A stretch of 37,862 bases of DNA, taken from Phycisphaerales bacterium (lineage in GTDB: Bacteria > Planctomycetota > Phycisphaerae > UBA1845). Both the position numbers and the translations under genes were made by a program. Below, piece after piece: positions 30,306 to 37,862 of this stretch. Numbering within the stretch: the first letter of the stretch is position 1; every line of letters starts with the position of its first letter. The stretch spans positions 1-37,862 of the forward strand of contig QZJT01000067.1 in NCBI GenBank assembly GCA_003597935.1, in the 5' to 3' direction. Under the pieces are notes generated by a model. That model was not told the origin of the DNA. It saw only the letters and a program-made list of their open reading frames with translations, and searched no databases.

Positions 30306-33300
30306 TCACGGACACGTCCCGCAACCCTGCACGTCGCAGAGGGTGACGAGGATTCTGGCGTCGGCGACCGTGATCCAGGTGTCATGGTTCAGGTCGCGCG
30401 GGTCGTCCGGGCCGCTGGCGGGGGTGTTACGCGCGGCTGTGACCAGGTTCAGGTCGCACCGGTTCACTACCTGGTCGCCGTTGACGTCGCCGGGGCGCTG
30501 CTCGCCGATCGGCTCGCAAGCGTTGCCCACGCCGTTGTTGTCGTCGTCCTCCTGGCCGGGGTTGGGGTCCTCCGGGCAGTTGTCGCACGCGTCGCCGACG
30601 CCGTCGGCGTCGCCGTCCCCCTGCCCGCCGTTGGGATCCTCGACGCAGTTGTCGCACGCGTCGCCCAATCCGTCCTCGTCGCCGTCATACTGGTTGGCGT
30701 TCGCCTGTTCGAGACAGTTGTCGCAGGCGTCGCCGGCGCCGTCCTGATCGCCGTCCGCCTGGTCGGCGTTGGGCGTGTTCGGACAGTTGTCGATGGTGGT
30801 GCAGACACCGTCCTCGTCGCCGTCGCCGCCGTTTTCGTCGCAGGTGCCCTCGAAGCACGCGAACGGAGACAGCGACATGTCGCTCCCGCAGATCACGTTG
30901 GCTTCCTGGTCGTGGAACGTCGTGATGTCCACCCACCGGCCGTTGACATAGTGGAAGAGCGCCAGCAGCGCCTCGTTGACGTAGTTCTGATCGTTGTATG
31001 CGATGCACACCTCGATGTTTCCCGTCTCCGAGACGTCGTTGACGATGTCGTGCCACTGCTGGTTCTGCCCGACGCGGAAACCACCGGGTGGCGGCGGGCC
31101 GGCATCGCCCGACCGGACGATCGAAACGCCGCCGCGCTCGACGCGGTCATAGCGCACCGAGACGTCGTCGGACAGCGGCACGTCCACGTAGTCACCGGAG
31201 GGCGTGTTGAGCACCGCGATGGTCAGAAGCTGCAAGCCCAGGCAGTCGCCCGCCTCCTGCACCAACACCTGGTGATAGCCCAGGGCGGCCTCGGCGAAGA
31301 CATCGACGGTCACGCTTCTGGCGGTCGAGCCGGTCGGCCAATAGACCGGATTGTCGCCATCCAGGCTCAACTCGATCCCGATGGGCAACTCCACGTCGGG
31401 CGGGATGTCGCGGAACAGCACGGTGGGCTGCACCGACCCGCCGGTGTCGTTGATTCCGGTCAACGTCACATCGGCGCTGCCCGGCTCAAAAAAGTCCACG
31501 CGCAGCGGCTCGAGTTCGAACGTGCAGGCCGGATCGCCCACCCCGATCAACTGCGTGGCGGCATTGTCGAGCGGATCGTCGCCCTGGAACGACAGGGGCA
31601 GCACGCCCTGCAGAATGTGCGTGCCGAACTCCTGCGGCGTCCACGGCATGCACACCTCGGCAACGCCGCCGCCGGGGGCGACGTCGAACGGATCGCTGAT
31701 CGCCGTATACACGCGCTCAAAGTTCTCGCCCCGCGGCCAGTACACGTCGAACACCAGCAACTCGTTTTCGCGCGGATCGGGACCGAAGTAGTGCGGCGTG
31801 AAGGCCACGCTCATCTCTTCATTCACCGGCGGGTTGTTGAACAGCGCCTGCGTACAGGTCCCATCACCCAGCGGGAAGATGTGCTCCGAGTACAGGTACT
31901 TGCCGGTCGGTCCGGGCGCCAGCGGCGGGGGCAGCGCTTCAGGGCAGCGGGCCTCCGCGTTGAACACGCCGGCCTCGGTTCCGTCGGTCACGCGGATCTC
32001 GACGCGATAATCGCCGCCCGGCAATGGCGCGCCGGGGATGTTCATCGAAATGTAGAACTGTCCCTGGTTGTTAGTCTTGGCGCCAGAGACGCTGCGGATG
32101 AGGTTGTTCTGACTGTCGAACAGGTTCAAAGTCACCATGCCGCAGACGACCGGGTACTCTCCGGTTCTGCCGTCCGGCGCGGCGATGCCGCCCTCGTAGT
32201 CGCCCGACTTGTAGACGGCCGTGCCGCCGGCCGACAGGCGACTCGAGTTGCACGGGCCGCTGAGACTGACGTTGCGAATCAGGATGTCCACGTCGTTCGG
32301 GACGTTGCCGTTGTCGTCGGCCGTGCGGAACACACGCGTAATCTCGTTGTTGGTGGGGTCGTCCGTCGGCGGCGCCCCGATCACGCGGGCGCGAATGACG
32401 ACTTCGCCCGGCGCCAGCGCCTCCACACGCTCCTTAGCGAGTTTCGTGCCCGGCTCGAGGAAGAGCGTCGGCACGCTCCAGTTGCGGCCGTTGGACAGCG
32501 CCGGCGGAACCAGTTCGAGGAACTCGACGGACGCGGCGTTGTAGGACGGGTCGTCGCCCAGGTTTCTGCCGGCGTAGTTCGCGACGACGCTGACGCAACG
32601 CAACTCTCCCGGCTCGGGATCAGCCAGGTTGAACGAGCAACCCGGATCCTGGATCGACATGCTGGACGCACCGGTACACAGGTAGAGTTCGCGGTCGGGA
32701 TCGCCGGGCGGCGGGGGAGTGCCGCCGCCGCCACCGGCCGGCGGCGGGGGCGGGCCGCCGCCGCCGGGGTCGCAGTCGGGCGAGACGACGTTGAGCAGCA
32801 GGAGTTTCTCGCCCACCAGGGCGGTGTCATTGACCGTCACACGATAGTGGTGGACGCCCTGGGCCTGTTTGGGCACGGTGACGTCATAGTCGCCGTAGAT
32901 GTTCGTATGTCCGCCGCCCAGCGCGGCCTGGACGCTCCCGAGTTCATCGACTTCCTCGACGGTCACCTGGGCGCCCTGGACGTTGAAGCGGGCGACCGCC
33001 GGGTTGCCTTGTTGGTCGATGGTGGAGGCGACGTACTCGGCGTGGCCGCGGAAGCGGTCGAAGCTGCCGCAGGTCAGGTAAAGATTGCCGGTAACGGTCA
33101 TGACGACGTCTTCCAGCTCGAAGATGAACCCGACCTGGATGAAGATGGAGCTGCTGTTGTTGACGGTGGTGAGTTCGCCACCGGCCGGCGAGCCGACCTC
33201 GATGGTGATGCGGTAGATGCCGTCGGGCAGTCCGTTGGCCAGCGTGATCTGCGTGCCCACCGATGCGTTGATCGGGATGTCGCCGAGCGTATCGGTGTCT

Positions 33301-35915
33301 ACCGCGTTGCCCGATCCCTCGAAGAACCTCACCTGGATAGGCCCGAAGGCATTGGCCGTGCCGCGGTTGCTGACCGTGGCGGAGAAGGTGATCGGCACGC
33401 CCGGTTCGATCGGAACGACGTTGGGCGTGACGCTGAAGTCGCTGACCACGAGGTCGGGCTTGAGGGTGGCGCTGACGGTGACGCGCAGCGTGGCGAACGC
33501 TTCGACGCCGTTGCCGCCGGCCAGGCGCAGTTGCATCGCGTACTCGCCGTCCTCGGCGTCGTTGCTGTCGATGCTGAGGTTGACGAGGCGCGTCTGGCCG
33601 GAGGCCAGATTGGACGGGGCGAATCCGACCACGCTGACCGCGGGCGTCTGCACGTCGCTGAGGACTTCCACCGCGTCCAGCGACGTCGGGCACTGGCCGT
33701 GGTTGCGAATGAGCACCTGGAAGGGGGTCACGTCGTCGACGGGCACGACGGCGTCGTAGGTCGGCTCATCGAACCTCAGCGCGTGCGGCACGTCGCCCTG
33801 GCCATCGGGCACGCCGCAGCCGCAGACGCCGGGGGCCGTCTTGTTCGGGTCAGCGTCACACTCTTCGCAATCGTCGCCGGCCGCGTCGCCGTCGGCGTTG
33901 GCCTGATCGGGGTTGAACAGGCCCAGGCAGTTGTCGCAGGCGTCGCCGAAGCCGTCGCCGTCTTCGTCCTCCTGGAGGGGGTTGGGCACGCCGCGGCAGT
34001 TGTCGCCGCCGTCGCAGACGTCGTCGTTGTCCGGGTCGTTGAGCGGGTCGTCCGGACACTCGTCGCAGGCGTCGCCGAAGCCGTCGCCATCGGCGTTGGC
34101 CTGATTGTCGTTGAAGGCGAAGGGACAGTTGTCGCAGGCGTCGCCGAAGCCGTCGCCGTCGTCGTCGTCCTGCGCTTCGTTGGTGACGCCGGGGCAGTTG
34201 TCGCAAGCGTCGCCATAAGAGTCGTTGTCGGCGTTGGCCTGGTCGTTGTTGGCATCCACCGGGCAGTTGTCGCAGGCGTCCCCGAACGTGTCGCCGTCCT
34301 GATCGACCTGACCCGGGTTGTGTACGAACGGGCAGTTGTCGACATGGTCCGCGATGCCGTCGCCATCGGTGTCGGCGCACTTGCCGGAACTGCCGGCGTC
34401 GTAGATCGCTTCGATTTCCTCAGCGGTCAGCGCACGATCGTAAATCGTCACTTCGTCGATCAGGCCGTTGTAGTCGGTGCCGACAGGGAAGCCGCCTCGG
34501 ATGCCCAGGAACACGTTACTGTTGTTGGCGATATTGCCAAGTGAGGAGTACGTATTGCTCGTTTCCAACGCCCCATCCACGTACATCTCGATCCGCTTCT
34601 GCGAATGGCGGAATACGGCGGCGACGTGGTGCCACATGTCGTCGTCCACCCTGCTGACACTGTGCGCGTCGCGACCATTCACACCATCGTAGGCGACGGC
34701 ACGGACTCGCCCTCCCAACTGACTCGGTTGCAACCGGACGACGAACGGGTAGGGCGAGCGCCCATCCTGCCACTTCACCACCAGGGCGGTCTCGAACTGG
34801 AACGGGTTGGCGCCGGACTTCATCCAGAATTCGATCGCATACTCGTTGGCGGTGGTGAAATCGATACTCTGGTTGTGAGGAATCGAGACCTGATCAGACG
34901 ATCCCCTTAGGTCGAACGCCTGGCCGACTTTGCCCGGCGCGAACGTCGCTCCGTTCACGAGAGTGCCGTCATTGGCGTCAACCGAGTCGTTCGCATCGCC
35001 CTCGCCGCGCCACCAGCCGACGGCATCGGGCGGCAGCGGCGCACAAATATCGCAGGCGTCGCCGACGCCGTTGCCGTCGGTGTCCGCCTGGTCCGGGTTG
35101 AAGACCGCCGGGCAATTGTCGACGTGGTCCAGGAGGCCGTCGCCATCGGTGTCGGCGCACTTGCCGGAACTGCCGGCGTCGTAGATCGCCTGGATTTCCT
35201 CGACAGTCAGCGCTCGATCGAAAATCGTCAGTTCGTCGAGCAGGCCGTTGTAATCGCTGTCGGCGCGCAAGTTGCCCCGGATGCCCAGCGACAGATCATG
35301 GTTGTTGGCGATGTTGCCCAGCGAGGAGTACGTGTTGCTCGTTTCCAGCGCCCCATCCACGTACAATTCGATCCGGTCCTGGGAGTGAAGGAACACAGCG
35401 GCGACGTGGTGCCACACGTTGTCGTCCACCCTCGTGACACTGGTCGCGCCGGGATTGTTCGTACCGTCGTACGCCGCTGCGCTGACTTGCCCCCCCAAAC
35501 TGCTCTGCCTCAACCGGATGACGAACGGATATCCCGCGCCCTGCCGCCACTTCTCCAGAACGGAGGTCTGGATCTGGGACGTGTTGGCGCCGGCCTTCAT
35601 CCAGAATTCGATCGTGTAGTCGTCGGCGGTCGTGAAATTGAAGCTGGCGTTGTGCGGAATCAGGACGTGATCCAACGTTCCCGTGAAGTCGAACGCCTGG
35701 CCGACCTTGCCCGGCGCAAACGTCGCTCCGCTCTGGAGCGTTCCGTCGTTGCCGCCGACGAAGTCGTTCGCATCGCCGTTGGCGCGCCACCAACTGACAG
35801 TATCGAGCGGCACGGGCGCACAATCGGGCTGGGCGAGTACGCGTGAAGCCGGCCAAAGGGCGAGCAGCAGGGTCAGGCTACAGATACGGTTCTGGCTCAG
35901 AGATTCCCGTGTCAT
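30306..35915 (-). CDS. Giant secreted LamG/TSP3/CARDB/dockerin protein
   Basis: 1,869 residues from the ATG at 35915 (GGAG seven bases upstream, signal peptide SLTLLLALWPASRVLA). In order: LamG domain (~30-245), a thrombospondin type 3 calcium repeat, a second very similar LamG domain (~292-505), about six TSP3 repeats (DGFGDACDNCP type, ~512-690), beta-sandwich CARDB-like domains (from ~820), a Gly/Pro linker (~1050-1072), further Ig/CARDB-like domains, four more TSP3 repeats (~1688-1800) and a dockerin-type I end (PGDVNGDQVVNRCDLNL). It is probably a calcium-stabilised adhesin or surface scaffold binding carbohydrate or matrix through LamG. No cohesin partner is identified for certain. Confidence 0.85.
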   Translation of the reverse strand: MTRESLSQNRICSLTLLLALWPASRVLAQPDCAPVPLDTVSWWRANGDANDFVGGNDGTLQSGATFAPGKVGQAFDFTGTLDHVLIPHNASFNFTTADDYTIEFWMKAGANTSQIQTSVLEKWRQGAGYPFVIRLRQSSLGGQVSAAAYDGTNNPGATSVTRVDDNVWHHVAAVFLHSQDRIELYVDGALETSNTYSSLGNIANNHDLSLGIRGNLRADSDYNGLLDELTIFDRALTVEEIQAIYDAGSSGKCADTDGDGLLDHVDNCPAVFNPDQADTDGNGVGDACDICAPLPPDAVGWWRGEGDANDSVDANDGTLVNGATFAPGKVGQAFDLRGSSDQVSIPHNQSIDFTTANEYAIEFWMKSGANPFQFETALVVKWQDGRSPYPFVVRLQPSQLGGRVRAVAYDGVNGRDAHSVSRVDDDMWHHVAAVFRHSQKRIEMYVDGALETSNTYSSLGNIANNSNVFLGIRGGFPVGTDYNGLIDEVTIYDRALTAEEIEAIYDAGSSGKCADTDGDGIADHVDNCPFVHNPGQVDQDGDTFGDACDNCPVDANNDQANADNDSYGDACDNCPGVTNEAQDDDDGDGFGDACDNCPFAFNDNQANADGDGFGDACDECPDDPLNDPDNDDVCDGGDNCRGVPNPLQEDEDGDGFGDACDNCLGLFNPDQANADGDAAGDDCEECDADPNKTAPGVCGCGVPDGQGDVPHALRFDEPTYDAVVPVDDVTPFQVLIRNHGQCPTSLDAVEVLSDVQTPAVSVVGFAPSNLASGQTRLVNLSIDSNDAEDGEYAMQLRLAGGNGVEAFATLRVTVSATLKPDLVVSDFSVTPNVVPIEPGVPITFSATVSNRGTANAFGPIQVRFFEGSGNAVDTDTLGDIPINASVGTQITLANGLPDGIYRITIEVGSPAGGELTTVNNSSSIFIQVGFIFELEDVVMTVTGNLYLTCGSFDRFRGHAEYVASTIDQQGNPAVARFNVQGAQVTVEEVDELGSVQAALGGGHTNIYGDYDVTVPKQAQGVHHYRVTVNDTALVGEKLLLLNVVSPDCDPGGGGPPPPPAGGGGGTPPPPGDPDRELYLCTGASSMSIQDPGCSFNLADPEPGELRCVSVVANYAGRNLGDDPSYNAASVEFLELVPPALSNGRNWSVPTLFLEPGTKLAKERVEALAPGEVVIRARVIGAPPTDDPTNNEITRVFRTADDNGNVPNDVDILIRNVSLSGPCNSSRLSAGGTAVYKSGDYEGGIAAPDGRTGEYPVVCGMVTLNLFDSQNNLIRSVSGAKTNNQGQFYISMNIPGAPLPGGDYRVEIRVTDGTEAGVFNAEARCPEALPPPLAPGPTGKYLYSEHIFPLGDGTCTQALFNNPPVNEEMSVAFTPHYFGPDPRENELLVFDVYWPRGENFERVYTAISDPFDVAPGGGVAEVCMPWTPQEFGTHILQGVLPLSFQGDDPLDNAATQLIGVGDPACTFELEPLRVDFFEPGSADVTLTGINDTGGSVQPTVLFRDIPPDVELPIGIELSLDGDNPVYWPTGSTARSVTVDVFAEAALGYHQVLVQEAGDCLGLQLLTIAVLNTPSGDYVDVPLSDDVSVRYDRVERGGVSIVRSGDAGPPPPGGFRVGQNQQWHDIVNDVSETGNIEVCIAYNDQNYVNEALLALFHYVNGRWVDITTFHDQEANVICGSDMSLSPFACFEGTCDENGGDGDEDGVCTTIDNCPNTPNADQADGDQDGAGDACDNCLEQANANQYDGDEDGLGDACDNCVEDPNGGQGDGDADGVGDACDNCPEDPNPGQEDDDNNGVGNACEPIGEQRPGDVNGDQVVNRCDLNLVTAARNTPASGPDDPRDLNHDTWITVADARILVTLCDVQGCGTCP

Positions 35916-35985
35916 GTGTTTGCTCCGGCAAGTAAACCGAGTCTTCACGCTACGACGTTCGCTTGACCGGCGCTCGGCGCGCGTG

Positions 35986-37503
35986 TCATGGTCCGGTGAA
36001 GCGGTTGATGAAGTCATCGACGTCGCTTAAGTCAACGTCGCGGTCGGCGTCGAGGTCCGCGGCCGCGAAGTCATCCGGGCCGCACTCCTTCGGCGGGTCT
36101 TCCACGCCCGGGCCGGCCAGGCACGCGGCCACGCGCCGGTAGTCGTCCAGGTCGATGTCGCAGTCGCCGTCAAAGTCGCCGGGATAGGGCACGCCGACGC
36201 CGGTCACCTCGAGCGTCACGTCGTTGGCGTTGTAATGGACCGCGAACTCGTAGCCGCAGGGCATCGAGACGCGCTCGAACTCGCCGCTGCGGGCGCCGAA
36301 CGTCAGCACCGCGAACGTGTCGCCGACTTGCGGCTCGAACTCGTCGATGAGCAGCAACTCGAGCGACCCGTCCAGCGCAGCGTCGCCCGCCACGTCCATC
36401 ACGTCGTGCTCGGACTCCGGCGTCAGGCCGCCGATGTCGATGCTCAATCTCGCGGCTTGTCCATGCGTGTAGCCCTGAGCGAACCGGCATCGCCCGGGCA
36501 CGCCGGCGCCGCCCGGTTCGATCTGACCGGCATGGTTGAGCACGTCGCCTTCGACCTCGCCGTCGCCCGTCACCTCGCCGCTGTCGATCTCGATGACGTC
36601 GGCCGCCAGTTTGCCCTGATCAAGATTCGTCCGGCCGGCCGTCTGCCGGAACCTGCCGGGCACCGTCATCGTGGCACCGTTGACCAGTTCGAGGACGTTG
36701 TCGTTCTGGAAGTCTCCGGCCGTGGGCATGTCCATGTCGTCGAGGATGAAGTGCCCGGTCTCTTCGATCCGCTCCAGGTCCTTGAACGGATCGGGCATGC
36801 CGCCCTGGGTGCAGACCGCGACTTCACTGATGCAGTGCAATTTTGCCCCGAGAGTCAGCATGGTATTAGGAAGCGGCAGGCAGAACTCCCCGGGGCCGTG
36901 GACCGTGAGCCGCCCGCTGGTCCAGCGGCGCTCGTTTTCGTCGTAGTTGTCGGGGAAGTTCTGCAGGATGAGGAACCGCGCGTCCGGTTCGACGGTCCAT
37001 GGGCCGTCGTTGTGCAATGTTCCGCCGTTGTTGATCACCAGGGCGCCGGCGGCGGCCCGGAAGATCCCGGTCGGATCGTTCTGAATGTGACGCCCCGACG
37101 GGTTGGTAATCGTCAACACGACGTCCGGCGTTGCCACCTTCACAAGCCCGCGGTTGGTGAACCACAGGCCGTTCGGCATCAGCCCGGTCGCCGAGAACGT
37201 GGCGCTGCCGGTGCAGGTAATGACGCCGCCCTCCACGTTGACCAGCGTCGACCCCGCGGCCACCACCAGGCCGCCGCGGGAGAGCAGGATCTCGCCGCTG
37301 TTGAGGTGCTCGACGCCGGGCATGGTCAGGCGCATCGCGCCCGGGGTTCCGTTGGTCAAGTCACCCCGGTTGTCGAGTTCTGCTTGAATGTACTTCGCCT
37401 GTGACCGAGCGTCGGCCGCGTCAAGCGTTCCTTCATTGATGAGCGGCCCGCCGCTGACGACAAGCGTGTTGTGGCCGTTTCCGGTCGAACCGATCCGGAT
37501 GAT
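35986..37503 (-). CDS. Dockerin-type surface protein, 5' truncated
   Basis: About 500 residues remain. The first recognisable sequence ([20 protein letters not shown]) is already in the beta-helix-like repeat region ([26 protein letters not shown]), with no signal peptide. The following part ends in a strand-rich domain ([20 protein letters not shown]) and a dockerin-like pair of calcium loops ([17 protein letters not shown] and [17 protein letters not shown]). The frame continues through 37536 only by reading the opposite strand of prfA. So the gene has lost its start at about 37495-37505. It lies 70 bases downstream of, and in line with, no partner; the giant dockerin gene follows on the same strand. 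Confidence 0.7.
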   Translation of the reverse strand: MIRIGSTGNGHNTLVVSGGPLINEGTLDAADARSQAKYIQAELDNRGDLTNGTPGAMRLTMPGVEHLNSGEILLSRGGLVVAAGSTLVNVEGGVITCTGSATFSATGLMPNGLWFTNRGLVKVATPDVVLTITNPSGRHIQNDPTGIFRAAAGALVINNGGTLHNDGPWTVEPDARFLILQNFPDNYDENERRWTSGRLTVHGPGEFCLPLPNTMLTLGAKLHCISEVAVCTQGGMPDPFKDLERIEETGHFILDDMDMPTAGDFQNDNVLELVNGATMTVPGRFRQTAGRTNLDQGKLAADVIEIDSGEVTGDGEVEGDVLNHAGQIEPGGAGVPGRCRFAQGYTHGQAARLSIDIGGLTPESEHDVMDVAGDAALDGSLELLLIDEFEPQVGDTFAVLTFGARSGEFERVSMPCGYEFAVHYNANDVTLEVTGVGVPYPGDFDGDCDIDLDDYRRVAACLAGPGVEDPPKECGPDDFAAADLDADRDVDLSDVDDFINRFTGP

Positions 37504-37678
37504 CGGCAGCGGCGACCGTTCCCAGCGCATCCGCACCTACAACTTCCCCCAGAACCGCGTCACCGACCACCGCATCAACCAGGACTTCAACCTGGAGCGC
37601 GTCATCGAAGGGGACCTGGATGCGCTGGTCGAGGCGCTGCAGACGCATGATAAGGAGCAGCGGCTGAAGAGTTTGTGA
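37502..37678 (+). pseudogene. prfA: Peptide chain release factor 1, 3' fragment only
   Basis: 58 codons reading [20 protein letters not shown], then [12 protein letters not shown] and [12 protein letters not shown], which is the C-terminal end of RF1 (normally about 360 residues). The GGQ catalytic loop and the codon-recognition domain are missing. Upstream of 37499 the sequence changes abruptly to the antisense dockerin gene. prfA is essential, so an intact copy should exist elsewhere, or the junction is an assembly artefact. Confidence 0.85.
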
Positions 37679-37683
37679 TGTGG

Positions 37684-37720
37684 CGGAAGGGAGTGAGGGT
37701 GTGAGGGAAGAGCGGAGGGG
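37684..37720 (+). repeat. Purine-rich 'GGGAGTGAGGG' tract
   Basis: GGAAGGGAGTGAGGGTGTGA and following bases, directly after the prfA fragment. Similar tracts follow aroF (24549) and, as complement, precede the pseudouridine synthase gene and lie near 23178. Confidence 0.5.
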
Positions 37721-37768
37721 TAAGCGCGAACGACTTGCGCGATCATCTCACAACCGGGCGCCGCTCCT

Positions 37769-37808
37769 CAGAGCCCCGGCATTCATGCCTCGTTGTACTA
37801 CACATCTC
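37769..37808 (-). repeat. Hairpin repeat, 'GGCATGAATGCC' family
   Basis: On the minus strand: TGTGTAGTACAACGAGGCAT, then GAATGCCGGGGCTCTGAG. Very similar to the unit at 80-113 at the other end of the window but in opposite orientation. Bases after this point hold no gene that I can support. Confidence 0.7.
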
Positions 37809-37862
37809 CGCCCCGCTCGTGGTAGAGTGGGGGCGGATTGACGGGTCCACGGATGGTCCCGA

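Noticed and set aside
30384..34544. 1,386-residue plus-strand reading frame with VAV/GVG repeats
   Set aside because: It is the complement of the TSP3 and CARDB-like coding sequence; the pseudo-repeats come from the DGDGFGDACDNCP repeats read backwards.
1..37862. tRNA or rRNA genes
   Set aside because: No GGTTCRANTCC-type T-arm with a matching acceptor stem and no rRNA-like segment was noticed by eye; a tRNAscan-SE run would be decisive.

Overview
The window is high-GC bacterial DNA (I estimate 65-68 %) and most resembles a member of the Planctomycetota, probably class Phycisphaerae. The reasons are the secreted proteins with PEP-CTERM-type and dockerin-type C-termini, a DCC/HTTM-type membrane protein, a dual-OB/DUF488 operon, and several families of short hairpin-forming repeats scattered between genes. 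This placement rests on gene content and repeat style only; no rRNA or tRNA gene was seen.

Layout. 1-4.6 kb: repeats, a polysaccharide flippase, a secreted HExxH-type protease and a DCC/HTTM chimera (all minus strand), then a broken IS21 helper gene. 4.8-10.7 kb: a large secreted RTX/beta-strand protein, a MarR-type regulator with a cysteine tail, citrate synthase, and a convergent secreted protein. 11.0-15.1 kb: an MntA/HepT toxin-antitoxin pair, then a tightly overlapping LPS-core operon (heptosyltransferase, Kdo/WaaP-type kinase, GT4 glycosyltransferase). 15.4-18.8 kb: a PAS/GAF/receiver signalling protein convergent with carA. 18.9-22.9 kb: an MqsA-type antitoxin with an unidentified partner, ParDE, two DUF488 genes and a dual-OB gene. 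23.5-28.4 kb: DAHP synthase, an RluA-type pseudouridine synthase, two small zinc-ribbon proteins and a lipoprotein hydrolase. 29.2-37.5 kb: secreted surface proteins (PEP-CTERM, a 1,869-residue LamG/TSP3/CARDB/dockerin protein, and a truncated dockerin protein) that run head-on into a 58-codon 3' fragment of prfA.

Main observations. (1) Two otherwise unrelated secreted proteins share an ungapped 62-residue module with eight aligned cysteines, N-terminal in one and C-terminal in the other; I do not recognise it as a named domain. (2) The intergenic hairpin repeats also occur in frame inside genes: seven units lie in the interdomain linker of carA, and a composite three-hairpin module lies in the interdomain linker of the heptosyltransferase. 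The repeats also form the 3' ends of the dual-OB and pseudouridine synthase genes. (3) There is a 159-bp MITE-like element with about 26-bp terminal inverted repeats. (4) The abrupt prfA/dockerin junction points to a rearrangement or an assembly chimera. (5) Several genes look like products of deletion (DCC/HTTM fusion, istB, a possible M16 peptidase N-terminus), consistent with a repeat-driven, unstable genome.
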